Assembly (NCBI GenBank): GCA_026713705.1
Contig: JAPONY010000038.1
Coordinates: forward strand, 1 to 59,718
DNA length: 59,718 nt
Source: Gammaproteobacteria bacterium
GTDB taxonomy: Bacteria > Pseudomonadota > Gammaproteobacteria > Poriferisulfidales > Poriferisulfidaceae
Reading direction: 5' to 3'
The position numbers were made by a program, and so were the translations under genes. This document shows, piece after piece, positions 52,576 through 59,718 of this stretch (its first letter is position 1; every line of letters begins with the position of its first letter). Under the pieces are notes generated by a model. It ran no database searches. It was not told the DNA's origin and worked only from the letters and a program-made list of their open reading frames with translations.

Positions 52576-53010
52576 GTGTTAGTCTTCGACACCAACATCT
52601 TGATCTATGCGGCCGACAGGAAGTCGCCATTTCATGACGCATGTCACGCTGGCGTTTTGCAAGCATGCGAGGACCCTGCACCAGCCTTTCTCACCTGGAA
52701 CGTATGCTACGAATTCATGCGGGTGACGACGCACGCACGTGCGTCCAGGTCTCCTTGGACCTTGCGAGAAGCTTGGGGGTTTCTCAGGTCTTTGCTGGAA
52801 TCGCCTGGGTTCGACCTGTTGCTGGCGACATCTCGGCATGAAACGGTGCTGGCACAAACCATAGAGGAATTGCCCGACGTGCATGGAAATCTTTGTCATG
52901 ACCTGAACACTGCGGTGTTAATGCGAGAGCATGGTGTCAGCCAGATCTGCACCCGAGACACCGACTTTCACCGGTTCCCGTTTCTTACCGTGATCGACCC
53001 CTTGCGATAA
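52576..53010 (+). CDS. vapC: VapC-type PIN-domain ribonuclease toxin
   Basis: A 144-residue protein starting at the GTG directly after the vapB stop, with GAGGAATAA ahead of it. FDTNILIYA near 4-12 gives the first Asp, CYEFMRV near 44-50 the Glu, HDLNTAVLMREHG near 107-119 and CTRDTDFHRFPFLTVIDP near 123-140 the remaining acidic residues of the PIN active site. VapC toxins cleave tRNA or rRNA when VapB is degraded. It marks the right edge of the accessory block before the apr genes. Confidence 0.9.
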   Translation: MLVFDTNILIYAADRKSPFHDACHAGVLQACEDPAPAFLTWNVCYEFMRVTTHARASRSPWTLREAWGFLRSLLESPGFDLLLATSRHETVLAQTIEELPDVHGNLCHDLNTAVLMREHGVSQICTRDTDFHRFPFLTVIDPLR

Positions 53011-53109
53011 GAATGCATCTGTCGATGCAGATGCGGCAATCGTCAAGCAGGGCGTGTTCCCATATGTACTTGAGCCTGCGCAGGTTGAAGTCGGGTTAAA
53101 AAAGTTTTG

Positions 53110-53115
53110 TATAAT
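53110..53115 (+). promoter_or_regulatory. -10 element of the aprMBA operon
   Basis: TATAAT preceded by TTTTG, 41 bases before the aprM ATG, in the AT-rich gap 53011-53156. TTGAAG at about 53085 is a -35 candidate, though the spacing of about 19 is long. Fits a promoter for the APS reductase genes. Confidence 0.5.
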
Positions 53116-53156
53116 GCGCCACTCAACCCCCATCAAAATAACGCAGGATCCAAAAT

Positions 53157-53930
53157 ATGTTCACCAGCAATCCCTTTGCTGAGCTTTCGGCGTACATCCC
53201 TAACGCCGTGACAGAGACCTTCATTGTCGTCATGTTTGCTCTGGTCGTGGTGGGAACGTTGTTTGACGTAATACATAAAAAAAGTGCCAAGTACTTCTTT
53301 GAAGATTGGCAGAAATCGAAGACTAAAGGAACCAATCAAGTCGGGGGCGGACAAGTCATGTCCATGGCGGTACAGACTCTGGCAAGCGAGGTCTTGACGT
53401 CATCGGAATTCTGCTCCGCTCGGAGACGAATCGCCCACCTGCTGACGATGTACGGCTTTGTCGGATATATCGTCGCAACCACCGTCATGGTGTTTTGCTA
53501 TTCAACCTCAGATGGTCCCGCCATCTGGCCGATGATGTGGCACATCGGGGCGCTGATGGTTTGTGTCGGCGGCTACTGGTTCTGGTTCTTCATTCGGGCC
53601 GATGTTTCGGCCGAAGGCAATGCGATCTTTAGTGTTTCGCAAGCCGACCTGTTCGTTCTTTCGCTGCTTGCGAGCACGACATGGGCCCTGGTCTGGTCAT
53701 GGTTGGGGACATCGATCATTGGATGGGTGGCTTTCGGGTTATACGTGTTTTCGACCGCCGTACTGTTCGGATCCATCCCCTGGTCCAAGTTCGCGCACAT
53801 GTTCTTCAAGCCCTCTGCCGCGTTGCAGAAAAGGGTGGCGGAAGCGGCCGGCTCGAGAAGCAATTTGCCGGCACCGGCGGACAAGCCTGAAACATTGGGT
53901 TCGGCGCGCGGAGCGCCGACGAATTATTAA
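53157..53930 (+). CDS. aprM: AprM, membrane protein associated with APS reductase
   Basis: A 257-residue inner-membrane protein with about four to five hydrophobic segments (ETFIVVMFALVVVGTLFDVI near 20-40, YGFVGYIVATTVMVFCY, MMWHIGALMVCVGGYWFWFF, LFVLSLLASTTWALVWSWLGTSIIGWVAFGLYVF, partly quoted). Its place directly before aprB and aprA, in the aprM-aprB-aprA order, is that of sulfur-oxidising bacteria of the reverse-operating type. AprM is taken to anchor APS reductase and pass electrons to the quinone pool in place of QmoABC. No haem-binding motif is obvious. The C-terminal 50 residues are cytoplasmic and low-complexity. Confidence 0.82.
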   Translation: MFTSNPFAELSAYIPNAVTETFIVVMFALVVVGTLFDVIHKKSAKYFFEDWQKSKTKGTNQVGGGQVMSMAVQTLASEVLTSSEFCSARRRIAHLLTMYGFVGYIVATTVMVFCYSTSDGPAIWPMMWHIGALMVCVGGYWFWFFIRADVSAEGNAIFSVSQADLFVLSLLASTTWALVWSWLGTSIIGWVAFGLYVFSTAVLFGSIPWSKFAHMFFKPSAALQKRVAEAAGSRSNLPAPADKPETLGSARGAPTNY

Positions 53931-54013
53931 CACGCCTAGTCTGTTTTTGATTAGGCCATTAATCTTCAAATAAGGAACAATTGTTCACTTAACTATAGGA
54001 GAGGACGGAAAGC

Positions 54014-54469
54014 ATGCCTACTTTCGTTTATATGACTCGCTGTGATGGTTGCGGCCACTGCGTCGATATCTGTCCCTCGGACATCATGCACATCGATAAG
54101 ACCTATCGACGCGCCTACAACATTGAGCCCAACATGTGCTGGGAGTGTTACTCCTGCGTGAAGGCTTGCCCGCAAAATGCGATCGATGCGCGCGGCTATG
54201 CCGACTTCGCACCGCTTGGCCACAGCGTCCGAGTGCTTCGCGAAGAGGAAAAGGGCACGATTTCCTGGAAGATCCTGTTCCAAGATGGTCGGGAAAAGAA
54301 TTTCGAGTCGCCGATTCGGACCACTGAATGGGGCACCATTCCGTCGCCGGCTGAGCTGGATGTGCCCAGCGCAGAAGCGATGAAATCTCAAGAGCTCGCA
54401 CACGAACCGGATGCGCTCAATATCGATGGCGGGCTGCCTACGTTGAAAGCGGCCTCACAAAATAATTAA
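54014..54469 (+). CDS. aprB: Adenylylsulfate reductase beta subunit
   Basis: A 151-residue iron-sulfur protein. CDGCGHCVDICP near 10-21 and CWECYSCVKACP near 42-53 bind two [4Fe-4S] clusters that carry electrons between the FAD of AprA and the membrane. The C-terminal tail (about 90-151) clamps onto AprA. The intact set of eight Cys shows a functional protein. It sits between aprM (83 bases upstream) and aprA (10 bases downstream), with a Shine-Dalgarno (GGAGAGGA) before the ATG. Confidence 0.94.
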   Translation: MPTFVYMTRCDGCGHCVDICPSDIMHIDKTYRRAYNIEPNMCWECYSCVKACPQNAIDARGYADFAPLGHSVRVLREEEKGTISWKILFQDGREKNFESPIRTTEWGTIPSPAELDVPSAEAMKSQELAHEPDALNIDGGLPTLKAASQNN

Positions 54470-54479
54470 GGAGTAACTA

Positions 54480-56324
54480 ATGGGACTGTTCAATCGAAGA
54501 AAAACGGTTGTCGTTGATTCCGATATCCTCGTCATTGGTGGCGGCATGGCCGGCTGTGGTGCGACCTACGAGTCCAGGTACTGGGGACGCGACCTGAAAG
54601 TGGTCTGCGTCGAAAAAGCAAACATCGAGCGCAGTGGCGCGGTTGCGCAGGGCCTTTACGCGATCAACTGCTACATGGGCATGCAGTGGGGCGAGAATCA
54701 GCCGGAAGATCATGTCCGCTACGCGCGCAACGACCTCATGGGGCTGGTGCGAGAGGATCTGGGCTACGACATCGCGCGACACGTTGACGCCACCGTACAC
54801 AAGTTTGAAGAGTGGGGCCTCCCCATGATGCGGGACCCGGAAACGGGGCGTTATCAGCGCGAAGGCAAGTGGCAGATCATGATTCACGGCGAAAGCTACA
54901 AGCCGATCGTCGCCGAAGCCGCCCGCAAGGCCGCGAACGAGGTCTACAACCGGATCATGGTGACTCACCTGCTGATGGACGAGTCGAAACCCAACCGAGT
55001 GGCCGGTGCCGTCGGCTTCAATGTCCGTACCGGGGATTTCTATGTATTCCGGGCCAAGGCCGTGATTGTTTGTGCCGGTGGCGCATCGCATATCTACAAG
55101 CCCCGCTCCGTGGGAGAAGGCATGGGACGCACTTGGTATGCTCCGTGGAGCAGTGCCTCAGCCTATGCCCTGCCGATTCTCGCCGGTGCCAAGATGACAC
55201 AGATGGAGAATCGGATTGTCCTTGCCCGGTTCAAGGATGGCTATGGCCCTGTCGGCGCCTACTTCCTGCACCTCAAGACTTACACTCAGAACGGATATGG
55301 TGAAGAGTACGAGTCCAAGTGGTACGAGCACACGAAGGAGATGGTCGGAGAATACATCGATCACCATCCGACCCCGACCTGTCTGCGCAACCACGCATTT
55401 CTTGAAGAAGTGAAGGCAGGCAGAGGTCCCATTCGCATGGTGACCAAGGAGGCCTTCCAGGACCCGCACAAGGAAACCGTGGGCTGGGAGAACTTCCTCG
55501 GCATGACCATCGGTCAGGCGGTTGTTTGGGCAGCGCAAAACATTGATCCCAAGCATATCAACCCGGAACTGACGACTTCCGAGCCCTATGTCATGGGGTC
55601 TCATGCCACCTGCTCGGGAGCCTGGGCCAGTGGCCCCGAAGATGTGGCGCCCTCTGATTATCAGTGGGGCTACAACCGAATGATGACCGTTGACGGACTG
55701 TTCGGTGCGGGCGACACGATTGGTGGCAGTGCGCACAAGTTCTCATCGGGATCCTACACCGAGGGTCGGATCGCAGCCAAGGCGGCGGTTAATTACATCA
55801 ACGACCTGAAAAATGAAAAGCTTCAAGTCAGTGAAAAGCAATGTCAGGATCTGAAGGAAACCGTCTTCAAGCCCATGGAAAACTACGAGGTAGGCCGTAA
55901 CGAGATCGTGGCGGGGACCGTCTCGCCGAGTTACATCCTGCCGATCCATGGCCTTCAGCGTCTTGAAAAGATCATGGACGAATATGTCGGTGGGATCGGT
56001 ACGAACTACATGACGAACGAGCCCTTGCTCACCCGTGGCCTGGAGCTGCTGGATATGCTGAAGACGGATCTCGACAATATCGGGGCCGAAGACCTTCACC
56101 AGCTGCAAAGAACATGGGAGCTGCATCACCGGTTCCTGGCTTCGCAGTCCGTCACGCACCATACGATGTTCCGCAAGGAAACACGTTGGCCCGGCTACTA
56201 CTACCGTGGCGATTTCCCGAAACTCGACGATCAGGACTGGCATTGCCTCACCCTGTCCCGCTATGATCGGGAATCCGATGAGTGGGAAATGGAGAAGGCT
56301 CCGGTTCACCACATCATCGACTAA
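54480..56324 (+). CDS. aprA: Adenylylsulfate reductase alpha subunit
   Basis: A 614-residue FAD enzyme of the fumarate-reductase/succinate-dehydrogenase type. DSDILVIGGGMAGCGATYE near 13-31 is the dinucleotide-binding motif and RSGAVAQGLYAINCYM near 52-67 the family signature. GRTWYAPWSSASAYALPILAGA, FLGMTIGQAV and the later GLFGAGDTIGGSAHKFSSGSYTEGR (partly quoted) complete the FAD site. In sulfur oxidisers it turns sulfite plus AMP into APS, later converted to sulfate with ATP formation. Length is normal. The presence of aprM argues for the oxidative direction. Confidence 0.95.
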   Translation: MGLFNRRKTVVVDSDILVIGGGMAGCGATYESRYWGRDLKVVCVEKANIERSGAVAQGLYAINCYMGMQWGENQPEDHVRYARNDLMGLVREDLGYDIARHVDATVHKFEEWGLPMMRDPETGRYQREGKWQIMIHGESYKPIVAEAARKAANEVYNRIMVTHLLMDESKPNRVAGAVGFNVRTGDFYVFRAKAVIVCAGGASHIYKPRSVGEGMGRTWYAPWSSASAYALPILAGAKMTQMENRIVLARFKDGYGPVGAYFLHLKTYTQNGYGEEYESKWYEHTKEMVGEYIDHHPTPTCLRNHAFLEEVKAGRGPIRMVTKEAFQDPHKETVGWENFLGMTIGQAVVWAAQNIDPKHINPELTTSEPYVMGSHATCSGAWASGPEDVAPSDYQWGYNRMMTVDGLFGAGDTIGGSAHKFSSGSYTEGRIAAKAAVNYINDLKNEKLQVSEKQCQDLKETVFKPMENYEVGRNEIVAGTVSPSYILPIHGLQRLEKIMDEYVGGIGTNYMTNEPLLTRGLELLDMLKTDLDNIGAEDLHQLQRTWELHHRFLASQSVTHHTMFRKETRWPGYYYRGDFPKLDDQDWHCLTLSRYDRESDEWEMEKAPVHHIID

Positions 56325-56336
56325 GCACACCAGTCA

Positions 56337-56383
56337 AGCCCGGCAGGGTATCTCCCTGCTCGGGCTGTGGCCGGACCGGCCAC
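56337..56383 (+). terminator. Twin hairpins after aprA
   Basis: The first hairpin pairs AGCCCG..CAGGG (56337-56348) with CCCTG..CGGGCT (56354-56366). The second is a perfect dyad, GTGGCCGG-A-CCGGCCAC, at 56367-56383. No uridine run follows directly (GATAACC), so termination may need Rho or the hairpins may protect the apr mRNA 3' end. Confidence 0.5.
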
Positions 56384-56494
56384 GATAACCATTCATTTAA
56401 TAGAAAGGGAGGTCGAAGAATCGGCGGTCTCCAACCCTGCTCAATGACAGGAATATTAACCCGCCGAAACAGGCTTCCGAGTTTTCCCTTGTGC

Positions 56495-56500
56495 TATAAT
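56495..56500 (+). promoter_or_regulatory. -10 element for the str operon
   Basis: A perfect TATAAT 84 bases before the rpsL ATG and just upstream of the leader hairpin. The -35 region (about 56471-56476, AGGCTT, spacing 18) is poor. It fits transcription of rpsL-rpsG-fusA-tuf. Confidence 0.55.
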
Positions 56501-56518
56501 TCGCCGCCAGATTTGGTG

Positions 56519-56554
56519 GGCCAGCCTCCGACCACGGATGCTGGCCTGTTTTTA
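56519..56554 (+). terminator. Intrinsic-terminator-like hairpin in the rpsL leader (possible attenuator)
   Basis: GGCCAGC (56519-56525) pairs with GCTGGCC (56540-56546), with an inner CCG/CGG pair, and TGTTTTTAT follows at once. The shape is that of a Rho-independent terminator. It lies between the TATAAT at 56495-56500 and the rpsL start at 56584, not after a gene, so it would attenuate the str operon unless another promoter downstream is used. Confidence 0.6.
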
Positions 56555-56583
56555 TAAATGAACGCCAATTCATTGATGAGACT

Positions 56584-56964
56584 ATGGCAACAATCAACCA
56601 GTTGGTGCGCAAGCCGCGCAAACGTCCTACGAGCAAAAGCAACGTGCCGGCGCTCGCCCGTTGCCCGCAACGACGCGGGGTCTGTACTCGTGTCTATACC
56701 ACTACTCCAAAGAAGCCTAATTCCGCACTCCGCAAGGTCGCCCGCGTCCGTCTGACCAACGGTTTCGAAGTCACCAGCTACATCGGTGGCGAAGGGCACA
56801 ACCTCCAAGAACATTCCGTCGTCCTGATCCGGGGTGGCCGCGTCAAGGATCTGCCGGGCGTGCGCTACCACACGGTGCGCGGCAGCCTCGACACCCAAGG
56901 GGTGGCGGACCGTCGGCAAGGCCGTTCCAAGTACGGAACCAAGCGGCCCAAAGTCGGCGGCTAA
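56584..56964 (+). CDS. rpsL: 30S ribosomal protein S12
   Basis: A 126-residue protein with the universal S12 segments: [35 protein letters not shown] near 24-58 (partly quoted) and [36 protein letters not shown] (partly quoted). PKKPNSA carries the Lys of the decoding-centre loop, the site of streptomycin resistance changes. First gene of the str operon. Confidence 0.96.
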   Translation: MATINQLVRKPRKRPTSKSNVPALARCPQRRGVCTRVYTTTPKKPNSALRKVARVRLTNGFEVTSYIGGEGHNLQEHSVVLIRGGRVKDLPGVRYHTVRGSLDTQGVADRRQGRSKYGTKRPKVGG

Positions 56965-57459
<495 letters not shown>

Positions 57460-57463
57460 GACC

Positions 57464-59560
57464 ATGGCCCGCCAGACTCCCCTGCAGCGGTACCGGAACA
57501 TCGGCATCATGGCGCACATCGATGCCGGCAAGACCACGACGACCGAGCGCATCCTGTACTACACCGGCATCTCGCACAAGATCGGCGAGGTGCACGACGG
57601 GGCGGCCGTGATGGACTGGATGGAACAGGAACAGGAGCGGGGCATCACCATCACGTCGGCCGCGACCACCTGCTTCTGGAGCGGCATGGCGCGCGACATG
57701 GACACGCACCGCATCAACATCATCGACACGCCTGGCCACGTGGACTTCACGATCGAGGTCGAGCGTTCGCTGCGAGTGCTGGACGGCACCTGCGCGGTGT
57801 TCTGCGCGGTCGGCGGCGTTGAGCCGCAGTCCGAGACGGTCTGGCGGCAGGCGAATCGCTATGGCGTGCCGCGCTTGGCGTTCGTCAACAAGATGGATCG
57901 TGCCGGCGCGGACTTCGAGCGCGTGGTGGACCAGATCAAAGATCGGCTACGGGCGGTTCCAGTCCCGGTACAACTGCCGATCGGGGCTTCGGAGGATTTT
58001 GTCGGGGTGGTCGACCTGATCGAGCAGAAGGCGATCTACTGGAGCGAAGGCGACATGGGCGCGAACTTCGAACTTAAGGACATTCCGGAAGAGATGGCTG
58101 CAGCGTGCCACGAAGCGCGCGAGCACATGATCGAGGCAGCCGGCGAAGGCGACGACGAACTGATGGAGAAGTACCTGGAGGCGGGCGAGCTGTCTCCGGA
58201 TGAGATCCGCAAGGGGCTGCGCCTGCGTACGCTGCGCAACGAAATCGTTCCGGTGCTGTGTGGTTCCGCTTTCAAGAACAAGGGCGTCCAGGCGATGCTG
58301 GACGCGGTGGTGCACTACCTGCCGTCGCCGCTGGAAGTCCCGCCGATCAAGGGGCACTTGGACAATGGCGAAGAAGGCAACCGAACATCGGATGACGAGG
58401 CGCCGTTTTCCGCATTGGCGTTCAAGGTGGCCACGGATCCATTCGTCGGCACATTGACGTTCTTCCGCGTGTATTCCGGTGTCCTGAACTCCGGCGATGC
58501 CCTCTACAATCCGCGCAAGCACGGCAAGGACCGCATCGGGCGCATCCTGCAGATGCACTCCAACCACCGCGAAGAGATCAAGGAAGTACGGGCGGGCGAC
58601 ATCGCGGCGGCCGTGGGCCTCAAGAACGTGGTCACCGGCGACACGCTGTGTGCGGTCAACTCCCCGATCACGCTGGAACGCATGGAATTCCCGGAACCGG
58701 TGATCTCCGTGGCGGTGGAACCCAAGACCAAGGTCGACCAGGAGAAGATGGGCGTGGCGCTGCAGAAGCTGGCGCAGGAAGACCCGTCGTTCCGGGTGGC
58801 GACCGACGAGGAATCCGGGCAGACCATCATCTCGGGGATGGGGGAACTGCACCTTGAGATCATCGTCGACCGGATGCGCCGGGAATTCAGCGTCGAGGCC
58901 AACGTGGGCGCGCCGCAAGTCAACTATCGCGAAACCATCCGCAGGCCGATCCAACAGGAAGGCCGGTTCGTCCGCCAGACCGGCGGCCGCGGCCAGTACG
59001 GCCATGTCTGGTTGAAGATCGAGCCGCAGGAGCCGGGCGCAGGCTATGTCTTCGAAAGCAAGATCGTCGGCGGCGTGGTGCCCAAGGAATACATCCCGGC
59101 GGTCGGCAAGGGCGTCAAGGAACAAATGCAGAACGGCGTCGTCGCCGGCTACCCGGTGGTGGATGTCCGGGTCACCCTGTACGACGGGTCCTACCATGAA
59201 GTGGATTCTTCCGAGACCGCCTTCAAGGTGGCGGGCTCGATGGCATTCCGCGAAGGTGCCCAGAATGCCGACCCGGTGTTGCTTGAGCCGATGATGAAGG
59301 TTGAAGTGGTGACGCCGGAAGACTACATGGGCGACGTAGTCGGCGACCTCAATCGCCGTCGCGGCATTGTCGGCGGCATGGAAGATTCGCCCAGCGGCAA
59401 GGTGATTCGCGCCGAAGTGCCGCTCAAAGAGATGTTCGGTTATGCGACCGACCTACGCGGCGCGACCCAGGGTCGGGCCACCTACACCATGGAATTTGCG
59501 AAATACGCTGAAGTCCCCGGCAGCCTCGCCGAGGACGTGATTTCGCGCAGCCAAGCTTAA
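57464..59560 (+). CDS. fusA: Elongation factor G
   Basis: A 698-residue translational GTPase that drives ribosome translocation. GTP motifs are [15 protein letters not shown] near 17-31 (G1), [11 protein letters not shown] (G2), [21 protein letters not shown] near 89-109 (G3), [10 protein letters not shown] near 143-152 (G4), and SAFK near 270 (G5). Domains II-V follow, ending [16 protein letters not shown]. It starts four bases after rpsG. Confidence 0.96.
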   Translation: MARQTPLQRYRNIGIMAHIDAGKTTTTERILYYTGISHKIGEVHDGAAVMDWMEQEQERGITITSAATTCFWSGMARDMDTHRINIIDTPGHVDFTIEVERSLRVLDGTCAVFCAVGGVEPQSETVWRQANRYGVPRLAFVNKMDRAGADFERVVDQIKDRLRAVPVPVQLPIGASEDFVGVVDLIEQKAIYWSEGDMGANFELKDIPEEMAAACHEAREHMIEAAGEGDDELMEKYLEAGELSPDEIRKGLRLRTLRNEIVPVLCGSAFKNKGVQAMLDAVVHYLPSPLEVPPIKGHLDNGEEGNRTSDDEAPFSALAFKVATDPFVGTLTFFRVYSGVLNSGDALYNPRKHGKDRIGRILQMHSNHREEIKEVRAGDIAAAVGLKNVVTGDTLCAVNSPITLERMEFPEPVISVAVEPKTKVDQEKMGVALQKLAQEDPSFRVATDEESGQTIISGMGELHLEIIVDRMRREFSVEANVGAPQVNYRETIRRPIQQEGRFVRQTGGRGQYGHVWLKIEPQEPGAGYVFESKIVGGVVPKEYIPAVGKGVKEQMQNGVVAGYPVVDVRVTLYDGSYHEVDSSETAFKVAGSMAFREGAQNADPVLLEPMMKVEVVTPEDYMGDVVGDLNRRRGIVGGMEDSPSGKVIRAEVPLKEMFGYATDLRGATQGRATYTMEFAKYAEVPGSLAEDVISRSQA

Positions 59561-59578
59561 CGACTAGGAGACGAAAAG

Positions 59579-59718
59579 ATGGCCAAGGAGAAATTCGAAC
59601 GGACGAAGCCGCACGTGAACGTGGGGACGATCGGGCACGTGGACCATGGCAAGACGACGCTGACGGCGGCGCTGACGAAGGTGATGGCGGAGACGCACGG
59701 CGGCGAGGTGCGGGATTA
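59579..59718 (+). CDS. tuf: Elongation factor Tu, N-terminal fragment cut by the window edge
   Basis: 46 residues are visible: [28 protein letters not shown] and onward, the EF-Tu start with the P loop GHVDHGKT. It carries aminoacyl-tRNA to the ribosome. The Shine-Dalgarno TAGGAG lies just before the ATG. It continues past the right edge and is in the normal str-operon place after fusA. Confidence 0.95.
   Translation, partial: MAKEKFERTKPHVNVGTIGHVDHGKTTLTAALTKVMAETHGGEVRD

Noticed and set aside
57947-59197. 416-codon frame on the minus strand inside fusA
   Set aside because: Antisense frame in a highly conserved gene; its His/Val/Leu/Asp-rich composition reflects the codon usage of fusA.

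Overview
The window looks like chromosome from a sulfur-oxidising gammaproteobacterium. Three things point that way. The housekeeping blocks have gammaproteobacterial gene content and order (mreBCD / gatCAB; hemA-prfA-prmC divergent from a TPR lipoprotein gene, lolB, ispE, tRNA-Gln and prs; rpsL-rpsG-fusA-tuf). The dissimilatory APS reductase genes aprM-aprB-aprA are present. A persulfide dioxygenase-like protein, a SulP transporter and small c-type cytochromes accompany them. Housekeeping blocks look GC-rich, while the accessory genes between them are visibly richer in A+T. I cannot name a species; a Chromatiales-like relative is an inference.

Layout. 1-300: start of an IS110-family transposase and its upstream non-coding end. 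345-11351: a defence-like block with a 1989-residue DUF4011-helicase-nuclease protein (Hhe-like), a PD-(D/E)XK protein, and a divergent 1072-residue SF1 helicase with the same kind of C-terminal nuclease. 11426-14851: two glycosyltransferases, the first with an unusual riboflavin-kinase-like N-terminal domain, and an FkbM methyltransferase. 15066-21517: an Mrr-like endonuclease, a DUF5677-like protein, a SulP transporter and a GmrSD-like DUF262/DUF1524 protein. 21708-24646: two small cytochromes c, a BolA-like protein, an orphan HigA antitoxin with only the tail of HigB, and a DUF4143 ATPase, with a diverged copy of the cytochrome 3' end closing the segment. 24870-28960: an antitoxin-like DNA-binding protein, a SIR2-HerA pair and a KTSC protein.

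29076-38839 is mostly core: persulfide dioxygenase, rnd, small envelope proteins, mreDCB, gatCAB and a dienelactone hydrolase. 38915-40693 holds a RloB-like / AAA ATPase pair. 40798-48314 is core again (prmC, prfA, hemA, TPR lipoprotein, lolB, ispE, tRNA-Gln, prs). 48372-53010 is a second accessory block: an unknown protein, a Zn-ribbon DNA methyltransferase with a small endonuclease (probable R-M system), a possible structured RNA, and a VapBC toxin-antitoxin pair. 53157-59718 holds aprMBA followed by the str operon up to the start of tuf.

Taken together, at least six separate anti-phage or restriction modules (Hhe-like/helicase block, Mrr, GmrSD-like, SIR2-HerA, RloAB-like, R-M) sit in the gaps between conserved operons instead of forming one contiguous island. 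The strongest candidates for something undescribed are the paired helicase-nuclease block (345-11351), the three-way-junction RNA candidate at 52030-52129, and the RibK-like/GT4 fusion.
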